A DNA stretch of 64,000 nucleotides from Nectonema munidae (lineage: Eukaryota > Nematomorpha > Nectonematoida > Nectonematidae), in NCBI GenBank assembly GCA_030549495.1, contig JAUIRK010001028.1:372001-436000 (forward strand), read 5' to 3'. Below the pieces are notes generated by a model, which was not told the DNA's origin, did no database searches, and saw nothing but the letters and a program-made list of their open reading frames with translations. The first letter of the stretch is position 1; every line of letters starts with the position of its first letter. Positions 51,101-63,100 of this stretch are shown here, one piece after another. The position numbers and the translations under genes are program-made.

Positions 51101-54100
51101 CACCTTAAATGTCTTTGAGAAATAAATTTGAAAAATTGAAATATCATAAACTATTCAAAGATTCTTTCATAAATTAAACAAACATAATTATAACATAAGA
51201 ATAAATTTTTTTTTCCAAATTAAATTCTTCCATTTACAATGTTGAAAAATGATAACTTATTTGGTATTAGGACATTTTGGCGCTTTCCTATTTTAGCGCC
51301 GAACTTTGTGGCGCTAAAATTATAATTTAAAAATTGGTATATTCACTAGTACTAATTTTCAGTATAAAAACTAATCGCGAACTTCTTCAAGCAAAGGGCT
51401 TTTTATATAACATAAGCTGTTGCGTATAATAAAATGCTCATAATTTTCAATGTAATCAAAAATATGATTTTTAACTTAAATTATTTTTTGTATTGTACGT
51501 TTTGGACGTGAATAATTAATTATGTACATCATTTTTATTGAAAAATTTGAAAAGTTTATCATATGTCAAAAACTTCTGGCTATGAGATATCTTTAAGGAT
51601 ATTTTTATTTTCGTTTAGAACATTAGTCCAAAATTCCCCATTGTAATGAAAGCTGGAAATTTGCATGATGGAATGAAGCAAGTATGTGCTTTTGGAAAAA
51701 TTATTTAAAACTGTTTCTTTGGAAAAATTAAAGAAATTTATTTTATAGGTTAAAATTCAAAATTTGGTCGACTTCTACGACATTTCAAATGTTTTTGCAA
51801 CAACCGATCCTAGCACAATCATCGAACCGTATATGGAATCCAAATTTGACATTCACATTCAAAAGATAGGCGCCAACCATTACAAAACTTTTCTGTAAGT
51901 CTTTTCAAGTTTTATATAATGAACTCAAAATGTTCTGCAGGAGTGAAATTTTTTAATATAATAAAATATTGTAGAATTTCGTTGATACTAACGTCATCAT
52001 TATAACCAAAATTTTAAGTACATATTTTTGTTTGTTCCTCTGTATTCAATATCTTTGTTTTTGGTAACATTTCATTTGCTAGAAATACAAAAATTTGGGG
52101 TAATGTAAAAATAGATTTTTTTTATTATTCCATGATCATATGAAGTAAAGGAATGAGAGGTGTAAAACATTTTGCATATTATGCAGAAAATATTGGAATT
52201 AAACTTTGTTTCGTTGGATAGCAAGGTATCTTTTGAAACTTGCGAGACTTAGTTGTCGATTGACAGAGTCAAATTCTAGTGTACTGAGCATCTGCGCTAG
52301 AAGTACGCGGAGCGATTGCTGGAAAATCGTCATTCACGAAACTAAGTTGTTGCAGGTGACATATGTTAATAATTTTTAATGCTTTGATAAGGCAAAACTC
52401 GCTGATAGGGGATGAATTGCGTTATTGGCTTAATACCAACTAATTAGCAATCAAATGAACGATTAATTAACGTTTAACACAGAAAATGTTCTCAGCAATC
52501 TTTTAAAACTCTAAAACATTTGTTAAATAGTTGAAATAACAACAATTTCTTATTTATATGATTGCCATAACAATTTAAAATATTTCTCTTTTTTTTTTAT
52601 AAGATACGCTTTTTTTTTATTTTTTTTATAAGATGTCCCCATTTCATAAATGAATTTGCTCACTTCTGATCTAATTGATGTTGGAGAAATTATTTTCACA
52701 AATTTTCTTTTATGCATTTGATATCGGAGTTGCAAAACCTGTGCTTAATCACGGGCGCACATCCTCAAAATTTTTGAGGGGCGAATTTTTTTTATATAAT
52801 TTTCAAAATTTATTATAAACGAAGTTTTGTCCAATCAACGCACCATCATTATTACCCGACATTATACTTACACTGTAAGCTCCCAATCCCACCTCAACTT
52901 GACAGATTTTAAGAACTTTTTAAAAGCCCGTCAAGAAAAGCTTGCGCTGGTAGTGAAGCCCTCCAGTTCGGTAAACAAAACTATTGGCTGAACGATTACA
53001 CTAATTCATGTTTGATAAATAACAGGAATATCTGTTGTCAATAAGTCCCACAACATAGCGGAACAGTTGATATTACCTTGGTGCAAAGATATATTGAATG
53101 TGCTAAGGAGTTGTAAAGTTGAAGCATATCTTCCTGTCAAACGATACCGTTAGAAGATTAATAGAAGAGCTGTCTAATTCCATGCCAGAAGTGGTTATAT
53201 TGATTCGAAATTCGATTTTCAACTTTTTTGCTCAGATTAATGAAACAATGGATGCTGTCTCAGCCTTGCGGTTACGTACAATATGTATATCACAAGAACC
53301 TGGTAGACAATTTTTTATTTTGTGAAACCCTTAGCAGTAGAACAACTGTAAGAAAAACATTTGACAAAGTGATAAATTTTTTACAGCACATGGTATTAAG
53401 TCAGAATCTGGCAAAGCAAAAATCTCCAGATGTAAACGGTACCCAGTGCGCCGAGCCATAAAACCATGCACAATGAGTTGAAAAATGTTTTCATTGAAGT
53501 CAAAAACAGTGTATTTCCTTAACCCTATTAGTGCTGGTCCTCCCCCCTTCACTAAAAAATTAATTGTAGAAAATTGGCTGAATCATATCCCTTCAAATTT
53601 TGTGAATTTTCCTAAAATCGCTAGCTGCATCTTTTGAAACCATTTCCATGGTAGTTGAATGACCCCTTTCATGTACAAAACTTTCAATCAAAATCAAAAA
53701 TTAAAATTTTTCAGCAAAATTTTGACATTATCTGTACTTAACCTTATAACTTAGGATCTATATTATATAATACCCTGAAAATTTATAATTATATACAGTT
53801 TGGAACGCATAACACTTTATATATTTAATTTTTTCAATAATCATAGCTACTTTTTAGAAAATGTCAATCAAAATTTTGATTGATAAAAAATGTATCTAAT
53901 TAAATATACCTTCAAATTTTACATAAAATTTATGTTTTTTATACTAAATCGGTCATGCTGTTTTCATTTCAGGACTCATTTTTTACGTTTAGGATGTGAA
54001 AATACCTATGTGTCAATCAAATTTGCGGTTTACTTCTGAAAATTGTCTCCAAAAACATTCATTCAAATTTTAAAATTAAGCATATGTTTTTATACTAAAT

Positions 54101-57100
54101 CAACCATGCTAGTAACCTATAAGTATCAATCAAATTTGCGTTTAGTTCTAAAATTTGTTTTCAAAAATATTGATTCAAATTTTACATGAAATATATGTTT
54201 TTATAACAAATAGATCATGATGATTTCATTTCTGAATACAATTTTCGCATTTAGAGGTTTTACTGCTAGTGTCAATCAAATTTGCGGTTTATGTCGTAAA
54301 ACTATATTCCAAAATATTCTCTCTAATTTTACATGAAATATATGTTTTTATACCAATTCGACCATGATAATTTTTATTTATGAAATCATTTTTTTGCATT
54401 TAGAGGTTTTAAATGTCTTAAAGTATCAATCAAATGTTCGATTTACGTCTAATGTCTACAGAAATATTTTTGAAATTTAAATAAAATATCTGTTTTTATG
54501 CCAAATGGAAGATGCTGGTTTTATTTTTGGACTCAGTTTTGGCATTTATGGTTTTAAAATATCTGAAAGCTTGAATCAGATTTGCGGTTTACTTCTAGAT
54601 ACTGTCTTCAAAAATATTTCCAAAAAAATAAAATATCTGTTTTATACCAAATCGACTATGCTTATTTTATTTCTGTACTGGATTTTGGATAATACGGTTA
54701 AAAATATCTCGAAGTGACAATTGAATTAGTAATGTATGCATGAAAAACAGTTCTGTAAAAAAATTTCAAAAAATGGCTGCATATTAGGTATATAGTAAAA
54801 ATATACTTTTTTTTGTATATTTTGGCTTATAATACTTTCTACAATCATCTTAGGTATGAAATATTTATTAAAAAAAAATAAAACGTATTATAAAATCTTT
54901 TGAAAATTTGTATGAGAGAAGGAACCAAGTTGAAAACTAATTGAAAAGAGAACATGTGATGAAAACGAATAATTAAAAAAAATATGTATCTGGAAGATCT
55001 ACCATGTTCTAATGAACTAGGAAGTGGTTTAATTATATAATATTAGGTGCTTTAAAAAAGATTTTGACTGTGAAAAAGAAGTTCCTCTTTTACAAATGAA
55101 AAATATTTAAATCTATAGCTTATCATCTAGGATTGCAATTAACATTTAGCTAAGATGGGTAAGAAATCTGAAAATTTAGAATAGGTCAGATTTATCAAAA
55201 ATGGCACAGATGCCAATATGTGAGAATTTAGTCACTATCAAGATATTTTTAATTTTAATTGAATTTGTCCATCTTTTTCCTTTTGTGTCAAAGAGATAAT
55301 TTTTTAGATGAAGAACGTTGACAACGTTTTGTAATTGAACAATGAACATCACGAATGATTCATTGGAAAAAAACCTTTGAAATGAGATTGGTTGACAAAT
55401 ATTTAGGCCTGATAATAAAATACACGATACTGATAAAAAGTCTAAGATCATCAAGAAGATTCTTTAATCAGAATGCTTTGAGAGAAGAAAAAAGTAATTT
55501 TATCATTATAAAAAAATTTTCGAAAACACATTGAAGAATATAAATTTCTAATGAAAAAAGAGCTACCAAGGAAGGATCATCATAGAATGAATACCAAAAT
55601 TACATACTGTAAATTATAATATGACGTAGAGACTAGAGGCCGATAACGAATTTGTAGCCAAAAAGATGGAGGTCCTATCGAGTTACATGAGTTACTGTAG
55701 AATGAAATATTTTGAGTGAATTAAACACCTAAAGTTGGTTTATTAAATAAATTTAGAAAATAATTACCAGAGAAATACTGAAAGCAGAAGTTATTTTTAT
55801 GTTTATATTTTTGACATTGATTTACAGGTTTAATCGATTTTTTGACAGGTTTTATTGATTTCATAAAAATGAACATCACCATTAAATTCTACATACTTGA
55901 AATGTAAAAAAAACTTTAAAAGAATTAAAATTTTAATTTTGACATGGGTTATCATATTTAAATTATTTTGTCACGTTTGACTAATTTTTATTTAAAAAAA
56001 AGGAATATAACCAGTAAACACAGCCTACTTGAAAATGGGTATATGTTTGTAAAATGCCATAAACGGTAAACTTCATCACCTCCCTATACTTTCTATTAAA
56101 ACACCACTAAATTGCATGCTTAAACATGGGTATATATGTGTAAAAAACTTTATATTATTACTTAGATAAAAAATTTCTTTTTTGAGATGAGCTGTCATAT
56201 GTAAATCACTTTTTTGACAGGTTTGAATGATTTTCATAAAAAATGAATATCACCATTGAATTCAGCTAGGGGCGCACATCCTCAAAATTATTGGGGGGGG
56301 GGGCGAAATTTTTTTCTTGCAATTTTCAAAATTAGTGGTCTGGAAATACCACGGGAGACCAAATATTCAAGCAATCCTTTAAAATATAATGTATTCAGCG
56401 CATACCTAAAGTCATAAATTTATAAGACTACTTTATATTTTTTTTACAAAATTGGTGAATTATACTATGAATTATACTTCATGCGAAAATATTTTAATTA
56501 AATTTGCATATCGAATATGGTGCGCAGAAAAAATCCCCCAATTAAAAAGTAGGAAAAAAATGCCCAACACAAAAAATTTCAAAAAATTATTAATTAAAAT
56601 TTTTAAAAAAGATATGTCAAATAAAGATTTTTTGTAAAAAAAATAGTTAACTTCATCTAAAACATTTAAAATTTAATTAAAGTAAACTAAAAAACTCAGC
56701 ATACGACAATTTTTTAAATACAAAACAAATTTTTATAAAACAGCAAATATTTTTGGACTTTGTGTCAGGGGCGCACATCGGGGGGGGGGGGCGACATTCC
56801 CACAAATCTGCACCTTTGCTATTGTTTTCAAGAACTTTATAAAGAAAAAAACCCTATAGATTAAGAAATTTTAGAAATTTAGCCTTTCAAAACGGTACCA
56901 AATAAAAATATTTTTATAATTAAAAAAATCAAAAATTAGGAGGCATTTTTTCTTACTTTTTAATCGGGGGCATTTTTACCTACAACCATCGAATATACAC
57001 TAGTTTAAAAAAATCTAAAAATGTTAGGGGGTGGAATAGGCTTTTCATTTGAAAAATGAAGTAGTCTACCAGGCACATTACAGGAATTGATGAAAGGAAA

Positions 57101-60100
57101 TTTGATTCATAGAGAAAACAAATAACTGAAGGTTGGATAGTTTTATGAGTGAATGTAGTCTAAAGGCAAAGAGTCTACTAGACACCCTGCGATGTTTATA
57201 TAGAAAAATGCGATTGATTCAGGGGCAAGGGTATAAAATGAAGTTCTAAAAAATTTTAGAGCATAATTTAAGTTTTTTGAAAACTAATTTGACGTATCCC
57301 CTACAGCAGTGGTTCCCAACCGGGGGTCCATGGACCCCTCGGGGTCAATAGAAGAATTTCAAAGGGTCCATGGAAATTCTACTTCAAACTACTTATGCTG
57401 AATCTCCTTTAATATACTTCTATTTTCCAAATCAATATAAATATATATATTTAGAGCTTTTTTAAATAAATATTTTCTCCCCTTTTTTAAAGTTTCATAT
57501 TTTGAATCTTTATATATCCATTTTATTATTTACAATATTTTTGAAAAATTTATATTTTAATTGGAAAAATATTTTATTCACATTTTATGTCAGGCTTTAC
57601 GCTTTCTCTGGATTCGATTTCTCATCGATACGAATTTGTTCAGTTTGACATAAGCGGTACATCAGTGCCTGGTCAATGAAAATACACCCGCTGCACCTTA
57701 CCTTTTACTCAAAATTGAAAAATTTACTACATAATTAACATAAGAGAGAAAGGAAACAAAATAAACTAATAAAGCAATTTTCACTATTTTAAAATGGAAC
57801 CGTCTGTTCTCAGAATAATTTCAAAATAATAGGAGGCATAAAGAATTAGAGTTTATTTGATATTTTCAAGTTTTTATAAACAGCAAAAGCCAACCTTTAA
57901 GTAGCTAGCCCTTATAATTAAAAAATTATTTAAATAATGGTCGACAGACATTTCGCCCCATAGACAATTTGCCCCTTGACAAATTATCTCATAGGCTATT
58001 AGTTTCATCCATCTTTGCTTATTATATGTGTAAAATTATTAAAAAATTTTATATTCTTGTTAATTTTATCTCTATTAAATTATTTCAAATTAATCAATTT
58101 ATCTCTTAATTTTTTAGAATTGTCCATGAGACAAAATGTCTTATGAAAATAACGGGGCGAATTGTCCATTAAACAAAATGTCTTATGAAAATAATGGGGC
58201 GAAATATCCGAGGACCAAACTAACATAAATCAAAGTATAGAGAAAAGAAAATCATTGCGTTTTTTTGAATATTTCTGTCTACAAATAAAATTCTGACAGC
58301 TGTCATAAATAGATCAAGTACATTTTTAACAACTGAAACATTTTGTTTCGATATTATATTTTTATTATAATAATTAACAAATTTTCTTAAAAAAAGTGAT
58401 TTGACTATGTACAGTGTTACAATCGAACATTATAAAAAATATCTCTGCTCAAATATTAAGCAAATAGAGTATTCTTGCTTTTAAACTGAATAGATAATCA
58501 AAATATTCATTCCCAAATAACTATTGAAAAAAATTTCTTGACTTGAAAAAATTAGTTTTCAAATGTTAAAAAATGAACCAAACGTAGTGATAAAGATTTG
58601 GTGACTTTTGTTGAAAAAATATTCTTAGTGCGAGTCTAACAATATTCATTGATATAAAATTGTAACGATTGAAAACTATTTTAATTTAACTCTAAATGCA
58701 AATTAGACAGAAGCAGTGGTGTAGCCAAAAAAAAGTTGATAGAAGGGGCATAAATTAAAAAAAAAAACTTGCGCAACATTATTTATACTTTCTTGATTCT
58801 TTCATTGGAGAAATTTTCAAAAACTGATATCGCATAAGATGCATGGGGGCACCATGCGGTACATAGGAGTGTGGGCACGGCCCCTCATGCCCCAGCCTAA
58901 CTACGTCACTGGAGAGAAGAGAGCTGAATGAGATAGGAGAGCTTAACAAGAGAAGAGGGCTTGAATGAAAGAAGAGAGCTTGAATGAGAGCTTGGGTGAA
59001 TGATTGAGCAGAGAAAGCGGAAGCACCCCCCGGATGTGCGCCCCTGAATTCAGCATATTTGAAAATGGGTATACATGTGTAAAAAATTTTATATACTTAT
59101 TTAGATAAAAAGTTCCTTTTTGAGATGAGCTATCATATTTAGATCAATTTTTTGACATGTTTGAATAATTTTCATAAAAAATGAATATCACCACTGAATT
59201 CAGCATATTTGAAAATGGGTATACATGTGTAAAAAACTTTATATACTTATTTAGATAAAAAGTTCCTTTTTGAGATGAGCTGTCACATTTAGATCAATTT
59301 TTTGTCAGGTTTGATTGATTTTGATAAAAAAAAATGGAGAGCACCACTGAATTCAGCATAGTTGAAATATATTTCCATTTTATCGTCCAATCTATTGATA
59401 CAATATCAGTCAAAATGAAGTTATTGATCCATGCTTCGCAATTATCTCCATACACAACAGGAAGTAAAAAGAGGTTTGAAATCCGCGCAAACATCGCGGA
59501 TTAGCTGAATCTTCGATTACAAGAAGATTCAGCATAAAAGAAGAGTTATAATCTTTTTGGATTTTTACCCTTCTCACCTTTTATTACTTTTGACTTGTTG
59601 AGTGCCGGATCTACCAAGTGTGGGGCCTGTAACAGATCGATTAAATTTACAAATGATTGTCAGGAAGTAAACATTTTTTTAATAAAATTGATCTAGATTC
59701 TACAAAAAAGATAAAAGCCACAAAATTCAAGAGCAAAAATTTATTTTAAAGAGGAAATATAAAAGAAGCATTGAAACTTTAAAAAATAACTTTAAAAGTT
59801 TTTTTGCCGCATTTTTCAACTAAGCGCGGGGCCCTGCTTTTTTGGAAAGTAATATAGAATTATGTTTGACTTATTTTTGGAGTTCCTTCTGCTCAATACC
59901 CTAACCGCTTTCTTTCCTTCTGGATTCTGTTCAAAAAATATTAAATATATTTCATCATTTCTATGCCTTAATTATGATCTTTAAATGTAAATTATTGTTA
60001 TTAATTCTAGTAGAAAGTCTTTATCAGGAAATTGGAAAGCAAACACTGGTACTTCTATCTTTGATCAAATTCCTATAACAGATAAGTAAGTTTATTTATT

Positions 60101-63100
60101 TTTTTACAATTCATTCAAGCATATTATATTCGCAATCTTACTTTTGTAATTAAAAAATTTCAGAAATTTCTTTTTCAACCAATTTTTTTTGTTTTTGCAG
60201 CCATTTTCCAACTTTGAACCGAAAATTGCTTTTTGAAATTTATACACTTTTTACAATAACAAACTATTTTATTAATCAATGATCACTTCTTATTAAATAT
60301 TGATATTCAAAAAAAGCCAATACAATTTGACCAATCGATAAATTGAAATAACATCCATTTTAACAATGAATTAAATTAGTAAATAAAAATAATATAAAAA
60401 TTTTTCTTTTTTACTTTTATATACTTTTTATCAACATTATATTTTTAAATATTTTTATCATAAATTAAGTTATTGAAATGTCTTCCTCTAGTTTTCAACA
60501 ATTTTTATAAAAGTATCTACAATACAATATATATATAAAAAAAAGTAATTTTTTTAAAATTTTTTTACAATTCTTTTTCCACAAACTGAATTATTAATAA
60601 GCATTTAATTTATCTATCTAAGTTCTTATTACATTTAAGTTAATTTTTAATATTATGCTATAAATTACATATTTTGTTTAATATATACAAACTTTTGTAC
60701 AGTATTCAAAAACGCAAGTTTTTCACCATAAGAATTGGCTTAATTATTTCATTTCTTTGTTAAAGCTTTATTTTTTAATTTTTATATATTCGCAAAATTT
60801 TGGGACTATTTACCACTTTTAAATATACTTGTTAATTTTATATCTTTCATCAAATTTATAAGTTAAACGAGTATATTAAATATTTTTGTAAAAGATATTG
60901 CGTTATCGGTATTTTATTTGAGTTTATTCATTTGTAGTAAAAAAAAATTAATTAAAATGTCTTTTTTCAAACATTTATGACTGTTATCTTATTTTATTTT
61001 TCAAATTGCATTTTATTTTTATTTATGGAAATGGACATGAAAAAGGGACACTTGAAAGTTGATTCTTTTTTTAAAGATGTTCAAACAACTTCACTTGATT
61101 TTTTTATACCGAAAACGAAAACAAAAGGAAATTCAGAAAATACAAATAAGATTTTTGAAAACCATATAATTAATTTTACTGGTCAAAATGACATTGGAGA
61201 TTTCATCGTAAAACAAACTTTTCTGATGAAGAAAAATTCAGACTACCGATTGTTTCAGAAATTACTAACAAAAAGAAAACATCAAGAAATATTTTGGGTC
61301 ATTGGTTTGAAGATTCTCGATTTAATGGTTGGCTTGTTTATACAGAAATAAATTTTAAAAAAAGAAAAAAGTTTTGTGTTTTGATGAAACCCAATCTAAA
61401 ACACGAAAAGGGTACAAATGCAGCTTTTACAAAGATACCATTCACAAATTAAAAAAAATTTATAGATAAAGGTGGCTCATAGCAAATCTTGTGCTCATAT
61501 ATTGAAAAACAAGGGAAGCTTTATTTCAGTGATTTCACGAAATTCCTGGAAATTTTAGGGAATTCATGAAGTCCCAAAGTGAAACAGTAATTTCACAATC
61601 TTACTGTAACATATGTATCAGAACTTCATTTGTTTAATGTCTTATGTAAAAAAGGAGATCTCATGTACACGTTTTTTTATATAAGCAACTCCATTTTCTG
61701 AATCAGGCCTAAAGTTATTTAAACTTTATAAATATAACCTAAAGCATTATTTTTCTATTAATTAAGAATTTTTTATTAAATTATAAAAATTATGTTTTTA
61801 ATAAATTCCAATATTTTATTTTTATTAAATCAAATCAAAGTCTTAATTCTTTGTAAATGGAGAAATGAAGCCCATGTTTACAATTCCAAAAATTTAGCAA
61901 GAGATCGGATATGAGTACTGATTTGAGGCGTGAACACCCTTAGCTACTGGGTTGCTTATAAAAGTGGTTTATAAATCCTTTTTTGAAGATGTATTCAAAA
62001 TATAAGATTGATTTGGAAAAATATGAAGATAAGAAGCTTCTATTATCGCCGCGCAAATTCCAATGTAGATGCAGACGATCTTCGCATTTCATTTGAATTT
62101 TATTTCCAATCACCAAAATTTTGTTTCCCTTTTCATTAATTTTAATAAATTTGAATAGACTAAGTAATTCTTTAGATTTTTTAGTTAGTTGGAATGCCTT
62201 TTTTTGGTTAGTATTATTATTATGTCAAAAAAATTCTTGTTTGAAAATAACAAACTTCTTGACTTACAATAAATTAGTCTATAACATTTTTATCCTTTAT
62301 GGATTGATGTCATGACAATGTGCCAATTAGTCGATTTCTTCAAAAGGCTAATTTAACCTTTTGGATTCCATCGACAAAACTTTCATCCTGAAACTTCGAA
62401 CTACCAAAACTCCACTCTTGAAAGTTATAAAAAGGTGAAGATGGCATAAAATAACTTTCAACACATGCCCAAGATTGTGCCTAAGTAAGATTATTAGAGA
62501 CAAAAAGGTCTGCACCAAAAAGATAAACTTCCTATTTAACTTTTTAAATTTTGATTCAAATTTTGTAGAGTTTTTAAACTTTAAATTTTATTTTTTATGG
62601 ATTTTTGATTCGTGAAGCTTTCGTTTCTGGAATTTATGTTCCACCAAATTATTTGGATATTCTATATGAGTCTGTGAAATAGTATATCTTTTCAAAAAAG
62701 TCTTTATTACTTCATAGGTATAAGCTGTGGATTGATGAATGTGCTAAACTCTTCAAAGGCTTTGATATTCTCTCCTTGAAGGCCATCACATGTACAAATG
62801 GCAAAGAATACATCATTGGCGTATGAACACTTTTCCACGCATCTTTTTACTTCGGAGTAGTATCTTCTTTTTCACAAATAGCGGACCATTTTTTCTCACC
62901 ATTGGCATATCTTTTCTAATCCTCAGCTAAATCACAATTATATTCATCTTACTATCAAATAATTTAAAAATTAGAGACGTTCATGCCGCATAATCATTGA
63001 TTGGATAAAAGTTTTTCAACTAAAGTGGCTTTTTTCCTCTGAGAATAAAGTTACTTTCAAATGATATTTTTTGTTTTAAGTGTAAAATAAGATTTTATAA

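Larger units (their letters stand above)
46259..51618. other. Synapsin intron 5
   Basis: 5.4 kb. It holds a group 1 MITE, a direct repeat pair (46960 and 50567), a SINE, a 700-bp hAT copy and a TTAA MITE at 50301. 48800-50250 and 50840-51600 show nothing. This intron is the likeliest counterpart of the one that hosts TIMP in vertebrates; no TIMP-like sequence is seen. Confidence 0.75.
56267..59046. mobile_element. hAT-type element, 2.8 kb, inserted into the 150-bp array
   Basis: Ends TAGGGGCGCACATCC and GGATGTGCGCCCCTG are inverted repeats, flanked by an exact 8-bp duplication AATTCAGC (56259-56266 and 59047-59054). The interior has no recognisable transposase. A second copy of the left end, CAGGGGCGCACATC, stands at 56766 next to a G run. 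The interior also holds a SINE scrap, two further MITEs and the start of a CAGTGGTTCCCAACC-type hAT end at 57306. Confidence 0.88.
51895..60010. other. Synapsin intron 7
   Basis: 8.1 kb, almost filled by hAT remnants, satellites and MITEs listed separately. 51895-52740 and 54730-55800 show nothing recognised. Confidence 0.8.

Noticed and set aside
55176-55454. Minus-strand 92-codon frame
   Set aside because: Hydrophobic, AT-driven composition and no family resemblance. Likely chance.
61973-62100. GCAGACGATCTTCGC near 62072 as another TTAA-type MITE
   Set aside because: No matching TTAA tips or paired motif nearby.
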